A DNA stretch of 64,000 nucleotides. It comes from Comamonadaceae bacterium (lineage in GTDB: Bacteria > Pseudomonadota > Gammaproteobacteria > Burkholderiales > Burkholderiaceae_C). Below, piece by piece: positions 18,468 to 28,109 of the stretch. Each line of letters opens with the position of its first letter. The first letter of the stretch is position 1. A program made the position numbers and the translations under genes. The stretch lies in assembly GCA_947375135.1 (NCBI GenBank), contig CANCER010000002.1, forward strand, positions 149,029 through 213,028. The letters are read 5' to 3'. The notes beneath the pieces were generated by a model. That model was not told the DNA's origin, ran no database searches, and was given only the letters and a program-made list of their open reading frames with translations.

Positions 18468-21400
18468 TTACATATTGCGGCGGTACTGCCCACCCACCTC
18501 AAACAGGGCATTGGTGATCTGACCGAGTGAGCAAACGCGCACCGCGTCCATCAGCACCTCGAACACGTTCTGGTTCTCGATCACGGCCTTTTGCAAGGTC
18601 TTGAGCATGGCAGGGGCCTTGTCCGCGTTGCGGGCATGGAAGTCTTCCAGACGCTTGAGCTGGCTTTGCTTTTCCTCGTCGGTGGAGCGGGCCAGTTCCA
18701 GCTTGTCCTGCACCTGGTCGCCATGCGGGTTGCGGAAGGTGTTGACGCCGATGATGGGCAGCTCGCCGGTGTGCTTGAGCATCTCGTAGGTCATGCTCTC
18801 GTCCTGGATCTTGCCGCGCTGGTAGCCGGTCTCCATCGCACCCAGCACGCCACCGCGCTCGGCAATGGCTTCAAACTCTTTGAGCACAGCCTCTTCCACC
18901 AGCTCGGTCAGCTCTTCGATGATGAAGGCGCCCTGCCCCGGGTTCTCGTTCTTGGCCAAGCCCCATTCACGGTTGATGATGAGCTGGATCGCCATCGCGC
19001 GGCGCACGCTGTCTTCGGTGGGCGTGGTGATGGCTTCATCGAACGCATTGGTATGCAGGCTGTTGCAGTTGTCGTAGATCGCAATCAGGGCCTGCAGCGT
19101 GGTGCGGATGTCGTTGAACTGGATTTCCTGCGCGTGCAGGCTGCGCCCACTGGTCTGGATGTGGTATTTGAGCTTCTGGCTGCGCTCGTTGGCGCCATAG
19201 CGCTCCTTCATGGCCACGGCCCAGATGCGGCGGGCCACGCGTCCCATCACCGTGTATTCCGGGTCCATGCCGTTGCTGAAGAAGAAGCTCAGGTTGGGCG
19301 CAAAGTCATCAATGTGCATGCCGCGCGCCAGATAGGCTTCGACAAAGGTGAATCCATTGGACAGCGTGAAGGCCAGCTGGCTGATGGGGTTGGCACCGGC
19401 CTCGGCGATGTGGTAACCGCTGATGGAGACCGAGTAAAAGTTGCGCACATCGTGGTGCACAAAGTACTGGGCAATGTCACCCATCACCTTGAGTGAAAAC
19501 TCGGTGGAGAAGATGCAGGTGTTCTGGCCCTGGTCTTCCTTCAGGATGTCGGCCTGCACCGTGCCGCGCACATTGGCCAGCACCCATTCCTTGATTTTTT
19601 CGATTTCGGTGTCGGTGGGTTCGCGGCCGTTGTCGGCGCTGAACTTTTCGATGTTCTGGTCAATGGCCGCGTTCATGAACATGGCCAGAATGCTGGGCGC
19701 CGGGCCGTTGATCGTCATGCTGACGCTGGTGGCCGGGTTGCACAGGTCAAAGCCGCCGTACAAGACCTTGAGGTCGTCAATGGTGGCAATGCTCACACCG
19801 CTGTTGCCGACCTTGCCATAGATGTCGGGGCGGCGGTCCGGGTCGTGGCCGTACAAGGTGACCGAGTCAAAGGCGGTGGACAGTCGCTTGGCCGCCATGC
19901 CGGAGCTGAGCAGCTTAAAACGCTTGTTGGTGCGGAAGGCATCGCCCTCGCCGGCGAACATGCGCGTGGGGTCCTCGCCCTCGCGCTTGAAGGCAAAGGT
20001 GCCGGCGGTGTAGGGGTAGCTGCCGGGCACGTTGTCCAGCATCAGCCACTTCAGGATTTCGCCATGGTCTTCGTACTGCGGCAAGGCCACCTTGCGGATG
20101 GTGGTGCCACTGAGCGACTTGGTGGTGAGCGCGGTGCGGATTTCCTTGTCGCGGATCTTCACCACGTAGACGTCACCGGCATAGGCCTTTTGCATTTCCG
20201 GCCACTGGGCCAGCAGCTTGCGGGCGGCGGCGTCCTGGTTGGCTTCGCGTTGCACGGCCAGGTCGATGGCGGCTTCAGAAGCACGGGCCTTGCCGGGCTT
20301 GCCGACTTCGAGCATCCGGGCGGCTGCGCGCAATTGCTGGATTTCGCGTGCCAGGGTGGCTTGGACGCGGGCGCGGGCCTTGTAGCCGCGCACGGTGTCG
20401 CTGATCTCAGCCAGATACCGGGTGCGCGCTGCGGGCACCACGGGCATCTGGTTGGAGCTGTGACGCACATCCACCTTGGGCAACAGGCCTTCGGCTTGGG
20501 CCTTCAGGCCCAGGGACTGCAGGCGCAGCAACATGGCCTGGTACAGGGCGGTGACGCCGTCGTCGTTAAAGCGCGCGGCCATGGTGCCGAACACCGGCAT
20601 TTGCTCAGGTGGAACCGTCCAAGCTTCCTTGTTGCGTTGCACCTGCTTGGCCACATCGCGCAGGGCATCAAACGAGCCTTTGCGGTCGAACTTGTTGATG
20701 GCTACGAACTCGGCAAAGTCCAGCATGTCGATTTTTTCCAGCTGGCTGGCGGCGCCGAACTCGGGCGTCATCACATACAGGGGCACGTCCACCAGCGGCA
20801 CGATGGCCGCGTCGCCCTGGCCGATGCCGGAGGTTTCCACCACGACCAGATCGAAGCCGGCGGCCTTGCAGGCCAGGATCACGTCGGGCAGGGCTGCCGA
20901 AATTTCCGAACCGAACTCCCGCGTGGCCAGGCTGCGCATAAAGACGCGCGGGCCGTTCTGCCAAGGGGAAATCGCGTTCATGCGGATGCGGTCACCCAGG
21001 AGCGCGCCACCGCTCTTGCGGCGTGACGGGTCTATGGAGATGACGGCAATGCGCAGGCTGTCGTCCTGGTCCAGGCGCAGGCGGCGGATCAGCTCGTCGG
21101 TGAGGGACGACTTGCCCGCACCTCCGGTGCCGGTGATGCCGATCACAGGAATGGTGCGGGTGGCGGCTTGGGCGCGCAGCGTGTCCATCAGGGCGGCATC
21201 GGCATTGCCGGCTTCCACGGCGGTGAGCAACTGGGCCAGGGCGCGCCAGCTGGCTTCGGTGTGGCCCTGAATGGCATCCACGGTCTTGGGCGCATAGGAA
21301 CTGATGTCCTGGTCGCAGCGCATCACCATCTCGCCGATCATGCCGGCCAGGCCCATGCGTTGGCCGTCTTCCGGGCTGTAGATGCGGCTCACGCCATAGG

Positions 21401-21764
21401 CATGCAGTTCGCGGATTTCGGGGGGGACGATGACGCCGCCGCCACCGCCAAACACCTGGATATGCGCGCCGCCTCTGGCCTTGAGCAGATCGACCATGTA
21501 CTTGAAGTACTCGACGTGCCCGCCCTGGTAGGAGCTGATGGCAATGCCCTGCACGTCCTCCTGCAAGGCGGCCGTGACCACCTCTTCGACGCTGCGGTTG
21601 TGGCCCAGGTGGATCACCTCGGTGCCCATGCCCTGCAGGATGCGGCGCATGATGTTGATGGCCGCGTCATGCCCGTCAAACAGGCTGGCGGCGGTGACAA
21701 AGCGCACCTTGTGGGTGGGGCGGTAGTTCGCCAGGGCCTTGAATTCAGCGGATAAATCGGTCAT
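18468..21764 (-). CDS. icmF: fused isobutyryl-CoA/methylmalonyl-CoA mutase IcmF (B12-binding + MeaB-like GTPase + mutase)
   Basis: 1098 aa with B12-binding domain at N-term ([31 protein letters not shown]), [14 protein letters not shown]-loop, and mutase catalytic domain. Confidence 0.9.
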   Translation of the reverse strand: MTDLSAEFKALANYRPTHKVRFVTAASLFDGHDAAINIMRRILQGMGTEVIHLGHNRSVEEVVTAALQEDVQGIAISSYQGGHVEYFKYMVDLLKARGGAHIQVFGGGGGVIVPPEIRELHAYGVSRIYSPEDGQRMGLAGMIGEMVMRCDQDISSYAPKTVDAIQGHTEASWRALAQLLTAVEAGNADAALMDTLRAQAATRTIPVIGITGTGGAGKSSLTDELIRRLRLDQDDSLRIAVISIDPSRRKSGGALLGDRIRMNAISPWQNGPRVFMRSLATREFGSEISAALPDVILACKAAGFDLVVVETSGIGQGDAAIVPLVDVPLYVMTPEFGAASQLEKIDMLDFAEFVAINKFDRKGSFDALRDVAKQVQRNKEAWTVPPEQMPVFGTMAARFNDDGVTALYQAMLLRLQSLGLKAQAEGLLPKVDVRHSSNQMPVVPAARTRYLAEISDTVRGYKARARVQATLAREIQQLRAAARMLEVGKPGKARASEAAIDLAVQREANQDAAARKLLAQWPEMQKAYAGDVYVVKIRDKEIRTALTTKSLSGTTIRKVALPQYEDHGEILKWLMLDNVPGSYPYTAGTFAFKREGEDPTRMFAGEGDAFRTNKRFKLLSSGMAAKRLSTAFDSVTLYGHDPDRRPDIYGKVGNSGVSIATIDDLKVLYGGFDLCNPATSVSMTINGPAPSILAMFMNAAIDQNIEKFSADNGREPTDTEIEKIKEWVLANVRGTVQADILKEDQGQNTCIFSTEFSLKVMGDIAQYFVHHDVRNFYSVSISGYHIAEAGANPISQLAFTLSNGFTFVEAYLARGMHIDDFAPNLSFFFSNGMDPEYTVMGRVARRIWAVAMKERYGANERSQKLKYHIQTSGRSLHAQEIQFNDIRTTLQALIAIYDNCNSLHTNAFDEAITTPTEDSVRRAMAIQLIINREWGLAKNENPGQGAFIIEELTELVEEAVLKEFEAIAERGGVLGAMETGYQRGKIQDESMTYEMLKHTGELPIIGVNTFRNPHGDQVQDKLELARSTDEEKQSQLKRLEDFHARNADKAPAMLKTLQKAVIENQNVFEVLMDAVRVCSLGQITNALFEVGGQYRRNM

Positions 21765-21804
21765 TGGTCTTCCTCAGGTGTCGTCTATTCGGCGCGTACG
21801 AACG

Positions 21805-21832
21805 CAGTTGACGTTTACGTAAACGTCAACTG
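21805..21832. promoter_or_regulatory. 28-bp perfect palindrome CAGTTGACGTTTACGTAAACGTCAACTG, candidate icmF operator
   Basis: Direct reading; 40-68 bp upstream of the icmF start codon. Confidence 0.75.
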
Positions 21833-21995
21833 TAAACGATTTGTGCCAACAGGGGCTTACGGCCGCGAATGCCCCGGATGCGTCAGGACACTTTTGCCAG
21901 GCCAGCGCTCTGGGGCTGCATGGCGCACGCGCTGTGATTCCCAGGAGGTACCATCCAACCGCTTGCAACATTAATTTTGGTTGGAGGGGAGGTCC

Positions 21996-23321
21996 ATGCG
22001 CCAACTCGTCGCGCTTTTTTTGCTCAGCCTGCTGGCCGCCTGTGCCGGGCCGAAGTACACCGTGGACGACGGCCGCAAGGTCAATGAGGTCTTGCTGGCG
22101 GATATCCGGTCTTACGGCGCGGGTGAAAAGGCACTGCGCCCGGCCATTGAACGCGCCGCCCGGCTCAAAGATGCCGATTGCGACATCCAGTGGGAGTTGC
22201 CCTTCTCGGTCGAATCCAGCGACCAGCTCAGCCCCGATGACCGCGTGGCCTGGTTACGTGCCCTGGGCGTGGACGAGCGTCTGACCGTGGTGGGCGCGGC
22301 AATTGGCAGCCCGCTCAAGGTGGGCGACAAGATTCGGGAGATTGACGGCTACGCCCGCGAGAGCGCCGAAAAAATGATGCTGGAGCTGGCCGACAAGCGC
22401 GACAGCGGCAAGCCCTTTCGCGTCACACTGCACAGTGGCGCGACGCAAAAGGTCACGCCTTTCAAGGTCTGCCGCGGCTACGCCCGGCTGGCACCCCCCG
22501 CAACCCCTGTGGCACAGGATTACCACTGGCTGCTCACGGTGCATCCGCTGGAGCTGGTACGGGCCGACCTGACGCAGGACGAAGCCCTGTGGACGGTGCT
22601 GTGGGGCGAAGGCGTATCCGAAGAAGGCGGTGCGCGCATGAAGACCTATGCGTTTGGCAGCAAGGTGGTCGGCACGCTCTACAACCTGTTCACCATCGCC
22701 TCCGGTATCCAGGGTGCTACGGCCGCTGCCAATGCGGCAGTGCAGGCGGCCCAGTCTGCCGCCAGCAGCGTGGCCACCGATGTACTCAAGCGCCAGTTGA
22801 TCGACCAGGCCACGGCAGCCGCCACCAGCCGCGTGCGCGAAGAAGCCACCAGCCTGGTGAGAAAAATGAGCCAGGCCCAGGTGGCCAACGCCATGCAGCA
22901 GGCCGCTGCCAACCGGAGGTCCCTCTCCGGCGTGGCCTGGGTTGCGTCCACGGTCTTTGAAAAGGCGGACGCCTGGGCCTTCCAGCGGATGGAGCAACTC
23001 CATGCCGACCCGCTGGCGGTGTTCACGCTGCACCAGAAGCTGATTGAAAAAGGGCTGACCGCCAACTCCATGGCGCTGGACCCGGACCGCATGCGCGCAC
23101 TCAACACGCTGGCCGAGTCCCGCGGCTTGGGCGATGCGGTGGTGTCCATTCTGCAAGGCCTCAAGCCGGATGACCTGCAGGTGGCGATGGCGGACATGCC
23201 CCTGGCCTCGGCGCCCGGCGCCTTTTCTTACGACGCAGTGGACGACCCGTCCCAACAATTGCAGCCCTTTGCCCGCGGCCTGGTGGACGGCATGCTGAAC
23301 ATGCCGGTGCAATCCCAATAA
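21996..23321 (+). CDS. lipoprotein with PDZ-like segment
   Basis: MRQLVALFLLSLLAACAG lipobox; GSPLKVGDKIREIDG PDZ-like. Confidence 0.6.
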   Translation: MRQLVALFLLSLLAACAGPKYTVDDGRKVNEVLLADIRSYGAGEKALRPAIERAARLKDADCDIQWELPFSVESSDQLSPDDRVAWLRALGVDERLTVVGAAIGSPLKVGDKIREIDGYARESAEKMMLELADKRDSGKPFRVTLHSGATQKVTPFKVCRGYARLAPPATPVAQDYHWLLTVHPLELVRADLTQDEALWTVLWGEGVSEEGGARMKTYAFGSKVVGTLYNLFTIASGIQGATAAANAAVQAAQSAASSVATDVLKRQLIDQATAAATSRVREEATSLVRKMSQAQVANAMQQAAANRRSLSGVAWVASTVFEKADAWAFQRMEQLHADPLAVFTLHQKLIEKGLTANSMALDPDRMRALNTLAESRGLGDAVVSILQGLKPDDLQVAMADMPLASAPGAFSYDAVDDPSQQLQPFARGLVDGMLNMPVQSQ

Positions 23322-25063
23322 TGCCATTGCGCAAACCCCAAGGAACTTTTGTGCGTTCAAGCCTCGCTGCCCTGCTCCTCTTGACCTGCTGCTGCGCCGG
23401 TGCGCAAACCGCTGCGAGCGAACTGCCACCGCCGGGCGCTGCGGCACAGCCTGACACCGCGCCAGCGGCAAGCGAAGCGACTGAGGCGCCCCCGGCGCCT
23501 GCCCTTGCCGCCGCGGCCACTGAGCCCCCGGCGGAAACCTGCCGCTCCTTGAGCGACAAGGCCATGGCGTCTGACCTGAAGGCGCTTACGGCCCAGGCAC
23601 AGAAGCAGGACCTGGCAGCCCTGGTGCAGTTGCACAGCGCATCGGCCGGCTTGTGGACCCGTGCCGTGGAGCTGTGCGATGGCCGCGCCCGGGAGCGCGC
23701 GCAGCGCAATCTGGCGGAGAGTCAACAGGCCAACGCGCTGCTCAACGCGCAACTGGGGGACGGACCCGAATGCAGTGCGGCCCACAAGGACGCGGTCACC
23801 CTGCAGGACCTCGCGCGTGCCGCCCTGGCCGAGCGGCGCTGGGGGGATGCCGCCACGCTGTTTCACAAGTCCGAGGACATGTGGGACCTGGCCACCGAGC
23901 GCTGCAGCGGCGCACAAAAAGAACTTGCCGCCAAACGCCAGGAGCAGTCCGAGATTGACGGCTTCAACGCCGAATTCTGCGCACCCCTGTTTGAGCGTGC
24001 ACGCGAGCAAACGCAAAAGCTGCGCGCCAGTTCGGCCGGCATGGGCCGGGAAGACAAGCAGGAGGGCCTGATGGTGGCCGAGACCCTGTGGCGCAATGCC
24101 CTGGCGCAGTGCAAGGGGAGTGCCGCGCAAGACTCCGCACGCAACAACGCACAGGCCCTGGCACGCGAGCGCGGTACCCCCTGGGTGGCGCGCAATCCAT
24201 TGCCTGCCCCTGCGGCAAGCCCGGCGCCCAAAGTGGCAGCCCTGGCAGCCAAACCCGCAGAGGCCGCCACGGCGGCCAAGGTCAGCCTCGCAACCCCGCC
24301 GCAGCCGCTATCGCCCCTGGTGCCCGCTGCGACGGCACCAGTGCATGCCGCCACGCCTGTGGCCACCCGGACTGCTGCCGAACCGGCGCGGCCCCAGGCC
24401 CAACCGGAGGCGTTCACCGTGGGGGATATGCACTTCAAGGGCCAGTTTGTGCGCGATGTGGACACGCCCACCTTTACCGGCACTGGCAAGCTCAGTTGGG
24501 CCAATGGCGACGTATTCGAGGGCCATCTGCAAAACGGCAAGCGTGAGGGCAAAGGCCTGTTTGTCTGGGGCAACGGCCAACGCTACCAGGGGGACTGGGT
24601 CAACGATGCATCCACCGGCCGGGCCACGGTCGATTTCACCAACGGCGATCACTATGAAGGTGCGGTGGTCAACGCCACCCCCGCAGGAGCGGGCAGCATG
24701 CGCTATGCCTCGGGCGACGCCTACCGCGGCAGCTTCCAAGCCGGTCTGCCCCATGGGACCGGCGTCTACGTCTGGAAGAACGGGCAAACGTTTGAAGGCG
24801 ACTGGGTCCATGGCAAGCCCAACGGCCGGGGCACGCTGCACTTCGCCAACGGCGACAACTATGAAGGCGCGGTCAGCGATGGCCGGCCCGACCAGTCCGG
24901 CCGCTTTACCTGGGCCAATGGCGACAGCTATACCGGTCAGTGGAAGTCGGGCATCCGCAACGGCCAGGGCACGTTTGTCTGGACCACGGGGGACCGCTGG
25001 GAAGGTGTGTATGAGAACGACCAGCAAACCAGCATCGGCACCCTCATACGCAAAAGCCCCTGA
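23321..25063 (+). CDS. secreted MORN-repeat protein
   Basis: Signal-like N-term; C-terminal run of about eight 22-23-aa units (e.g. GRGTLHFANGDNYEGAVSDG); start overlaps the upstream stop (TAATG). Confidence 0.8.
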   Translation: MPLRKPQGTFVRSSLAALLLLTCCCAGAQTAASELPPPGAAAQPDTAPAASEATEAPPAPALAAAATEPPAETCRSLSDKAMASDLKALTAQAQKQDLAALVQLHSASAGLWTRAVELCDGRARERAQRNLAESQQANALLNAQLGDGPECSAAHKDAVTLQDLARAALAERRWGDAATLFHKSEDMWDLATERCSGAQKELAAKRQEQSEIDGFNAEFCAPLFERAREQTQKLRASSAGMGREDKQEGLMVAETLWRNALAQCKGSAAQDSARNNAQALARERGTPWVARNPLPAPAASPAPKVAALAAKPAEAATAAKVSLATPPQPLSPLVPAATAPVHAATPVATRTAAEPARPQAQPEAFTVGDMHFKGQFVRDVDTPTFTGTGKLSWANGDVFEGHLQNGKREGKGLFVWGNGQRYQGDWVNDASTGRATVDFTNGDHYEGAVVNATPAGAGSMRYASGDAYRGSFQAGLPHGTGVYVWKNGQTFEGDWVHGKPNGRGTLHFANGDNYEGAVSDGRPDQSGRFTWANGDSYTGQWKSGIRNGQGTFVWTTGDRWEGVYENDQQTSIGTLIRKSP

Positions 25064-25123
25064 GACCGAGGGGCGGCCCGTCGGCAACTGCGCGCTGGCG
25101 GGTGATGCCTCTTCGCAGCCGGG

Positions 25124-25366
25124 TTAAAAGTGGGGGTGATTCACCTCATGGGACGGCAGCGACAGGATCACGGTCAGTGCACCTGCAATCGATATCACCA
25201 GCCAAAACACAAAAAAGCTGAGCGTATAGACCGCCTGGCGCGATATGTCGAAGGACTGGCCGAACCAATTCATGTCCTGCGGGTCGATCACGGCAAACAC
25301 CAGCAATTCCAGCACGCCGGCCATCAGGAACGAGGGCCATGCAATCCACATCCATTTTTTTGTCAT
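25124..25366 (-). CDS. small two-TM membrane protein downstream of ccoG
   Basis: MTKKWMWIAWPSFLMAGVLELLVFAVIDP...; same strand, 32 bp after ccoG. Confidence 0.6.
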   Translation of the reverse strand: MTKKWMWIAWPSFLMAGVLELLVFAVIDPQDMNWFGQSFDISRQAVYTLSFFVFWLVISIAGALTVILSLPSHEVNHPHF

Positions 25367-25398
25367 GGTGTTGTCTCCTTCATGTATGTCTTGCTTGC

Positions 25399-26859
25399 CT
25401 AGCGCGGAACGATGAATACAGCCTTTTCGGACACATGCTGGTCCAGCCCCGGCGCGTCAATCTTAAAGTGAATCGTGTGCGAGCCGGGCTCCGCCCCCTC
25501 GTACGGCAATTGAAGCCGCACCGGCACCCAGCGTGATTGCGTGGATTCAATGACCACGTCCTCTTCGCTGGCGACTTTCAGATCGTGCAAGCCGTCCACG
25601 GAGATATGGAAATTCTGCGTGCTCTCGGTGGCATTCATGATCTGGATGCGGAACACATTCTCGATCCGGCCGCCTTCTGCAATGCGCGCAAGCGAACCGC
25701 GGTCGCGCACCACGTCCACCTTGAACGGGATGCGCAGCGCCAGGCTGATGGCCATACCTGCCACCACCACACCCAGTATGGCCGTGTAGATCAGCACGCG
25801 GGGGCGAAACACGTGGCTGATCGTTTGCGCCTTGGTCCACTTCTGCTCCAGGGCATGCTCGGTGGTGTATTTCACCAGGCCGCGCGGGTAACCGACCTTG
25901 TCCATCACGGTGTCGCAGACATCGGCACAGGCGCCGCAGCCTATGCACTCGTATTGCAGGCCGTTGCGGATGTCGATGCCGGTCGGGCAGACCTGAACAC
26001 ACAGGCTGCAATCCACACAGGCGCCCAGATGGAGGGTGGAAAGGTCCGCCTTTTTGCTGCGCGCACCGCGCGGCTCGCCTCGCTCCGTGTCATAGGTGAC
26101 GATGAGTGTGTCTTTGTCGAACATGGCGCTCTGGAAGCGGGCATAAGGGCACATGTATTTGCAGACCTGCTCGCGCATGAAGCCGGCGTTGCCCCAGGTG
26201 GCAAAGGCGTAGAAAAAGGTCCAGAAGATTTCCCAGGAGCCCAGGTCCCATGTGATGAACTCGGTGGCCAGCGTGTGGATAGGGGTGAAGTAGCCCACAA
26301 AAGTGAAGCCGGTCCACAGGGCCAGCGTGATCCACATGAACTGCTTGGCGGACTTGCGGGCCAACCGTTCCAGCGACCAGGGGGCCGCATCGCGGCGCAT
26401 GCGCATGGAGCGGTCGCCCTCGGCCAGCTTTTCCAGCCACAGGAACATTTCGGTGTAGACCGTTTGCGGGCAGGCATAGCCGCACCAAAGCCGCCCGGCC
26501 ACGGCGGTAAACAGGAACAGCGAATAGGCCGAAATCACCAGAATGCCGGTGAGGTAGATGAAGTCCTGCGGGTACAGCACCAGCTTGAAAATGTAGAAGC
26601 GCCGCGCGCCCAGATCAAACAGCACCGCCTGGCGCTGGCCCCATTCCAGCCAGGGCAGGCCATAAAAAATGAGCTGCGTCAGGAACACCAGAATCCAGCG
26701 CCAACGCGAAAACACGCCGCTCACACTGCGTGGGTAAATCTTCTTGTGCGCCTGGTAGAGCGACACCAGAACCGGATCGGCACCGGGCGGCGGCTCAATA
26801 GGCTCGGTCGAGACCGTGAGGGGAATGACTTTTTTGACGGGGGTTTTGGAATCAGACAC
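25399..26859 (-). CDS. ccoG: cytochrome c oxidase accessory protein CcoG (FixG/RdxA)
   Basis: TM segments plus 2x[4Fe-4S] ferredoxin motifs CVDCSLCVQVCPTGIDIRNGLQYECIGCGACADVCD and IG-like C-term. Confidence 0.93.
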   Translation of the reverse strand: MSDSKTPVKKVIPLTVSTEPIEPPPGADPVLVSLYQAHKKIYPRSVSGVFSRWRWILVFLTQLIFYGLPWLEWGQRQAVLFDLGARRFYIFKLVLYPQDFIYLTGILVISAYSLFLFTAVAGRLWCGYACPQTVYTEMFLWLEKLAEGDRSMRMRRDAAPWSLERLARKSAKQFMWITLALWTGFTFVGYFTPIHTLATEFITWDLGSWEIFWTFFYAFATWGNAGFMREQVCKYMCPYARFQSAMFDKDTLIVTYDTERGEPRGARSKKADLSTLHLGACVDCSLCVQVCPTGIDIRNGLQYECIGCGACADVCDTVMDKVGYPRGLVKYTTEHALEQKWTKAQTISHVFRPRVLIYTAILGVVVAGMAISLALRIPFKVDVVRDRGSLARIAEGGRIENVFRIQIMNATESTQNFHISVDGLHDLKVASEEDVVIESTQSRWVPVRLQLPYEGAEPGSHTIHFKIDAPGLDQHVSEKAVFIVPR

Positions 26860-26894
26860 TTGGAACTTCTAACTTAAAGCTGGTTAACGCAATA

Positions 26895-26911
26895 ATACCC
26901 ATACCCGTATA
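26895..26911. promoter_or_regulatory. candidate CsoR/CstR-family operator copy 1, ATACCCATACCCGTATA
   Basis: Identical 17-mer recurs at 26963. Confidence 0.55.
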
Positions 26912-26918
26912 GGTCGAA

Positions 26919-26932
26919 CTGATCTAAATCAA
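26919..26932. promoter_or_regulatory. candidate FNR/ANR-type box CTGATCTAAATCAA upstream of ccoG
   Basis: One mismatch to TTGAT-N4-ATCAA, about 60 bp upstream of ccoG. Confidence 0.5.
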
Positions 26933-26962
26933 TCATTCACCCAAACAGGCAAGCCATTGAAG

Positions 26963-27000
26963 ATACCCATACCCGTATACAAAATACGGTACGGGGTATA
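26963..27000. promoter_or_regulatory. candidate CsoR/CstR-family operator copy 2 (26963-26979) plus inverted imperfect copy TACGGTACGGGGTATA (26985-27000)
   Basis: Exact direct repeat and an inverted related element immediately upstream of the RND adaptor gene. Confidence 0.55.
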
Positions 27001-27010
27001 AAATTACGGC

Positions 27011-28102
27011 ATGCAAAAACTTCTCTCCACCCCATTGTGCCCTCGCTTGCGCAGAAGCGCCGCCGGTTTATGCCTTTTTGCCGCCGGCGTCAGCCTGGCC
27101 TGGGCGCAGGGCTCTGCTGTACCCACTGCCACCGTGCAAACCAGTGCCGCAGACAGCGGCACGACACTGGACGGAGTGGTTCAGGCCGTGAAGCAAAGCA
27201 CCGTGGCAGCTCAAACCACCGGGCGCATTGCCACCTTCACCGTCAAGGCTGGCGACAAGGTGCGCGCCGGCCAGGTGCTGGCCACGATTGACGACCGCGA
27301 AGCACAGGTGGGCATGCAACACGCCCAGGCCCAGGTGAACCAGGCCGACGCCGAGTTGCGCAACGCCCAGGCCCAGATGGAGCGCACCCGCAATCTGCAG
27401 ACCCAGGGCTTTGTGAGCAAGGCGGCGCTGGACACGGCCGATGCCCAGTACCAGAGCGCCCGGGCGCAGCGTGAACAGGCCGACGCCAGCACGCGCCAAT
27501 CGGCCCTGGCCCAGGGCTATACCCGCGTGACTGCGCCCATCGATGGCTGGGTACTGCAAACATTTGCCCAGGCCGGTGATCTGGCCGTGCCCGGCAGCCC
27601 CCTGTTGGTGGTGTACGCGCCCCAGCCCCTGCGCGCCGTGGTGCAAGTGCCGGCCTCGCGCAGCCTGGCCGTGCGCCAGGCCAAGCAAACCGCCGTACTG
27701 GTAGACACCGGCGCGGGCGTGCTGCAAAGCATTGCGCCGCTGAACCGCCTGGAGGTGCCCTCCAGCGACCCGGTCTCGCAAACCACCGAATGGCGCATGG
27801 ACCTGCCGGCCAGGGAAGCCGCCGCATTGCTGCCCGGCCAACAGGTGCGCGTGCGCTTCACGGGGGCAGAAGGGCCCCCCGGTTCTTCCCGACTGCTGGT
27901 GCCCGCCTCGGCAGCGGTGCGCCGCGGTGAACTCAGCGCCGTGTATGTAGCCTCCGGCAAGACCTTTGCCCTGCGCGCTGTGCGTCTGGGCCGCGAGGGC
28001 GCCGAAGGCGTGGAAGTGCTGGCCGGCCTGCGCGCCGGGGAAGTCGTCGCCACCGATCCGGTGCGCGCCGCCCAGACCCCTGCAGCGCCTGCGGCCAAGT
28101 GA
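27011..28102 (+). CDS. RND efflux periplasmic adaptor subunit (membrane fusion protein)
   Basis: Signal peptide, lipoyl/coiled-coil region, RVTAPIDGWVLQTFAQAGDLAVPG. Confidence 0.88.
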   Translation: MQKLLSTPLCPRLRRSAAGLCLFAAGVSLAWAQGSAVPTATVQTSAADSGTTLDGVVQAVKQSTVAAQTTGRIATFTVKAGDKVRAGQVLATIDDREAQVGMQHAQAQVNQADAELRNAQAQMERTRNLQTQGFVSKAALDTADAQYQSARAQREQADASTRQSALAQGYTRVTAPIDGWVLQTFAQAGDLAVPGSPLLVVYAPQPLRAVVQVPASRSLAVRQAKQTAVLVDTGAGVLQSIAPLNRLEVPSSDPVSQTTEWRMDLPAREAAALLPGQQVRVRFTGAEGPPGSSRLLVPASAAVRRGELSAVYVASGKTFALRAVRLGREGAEGVEVLAGLRAGEVVATDPVRAAQTPAAPAAK

Positions 28103-28109
28103 GCCCCGA

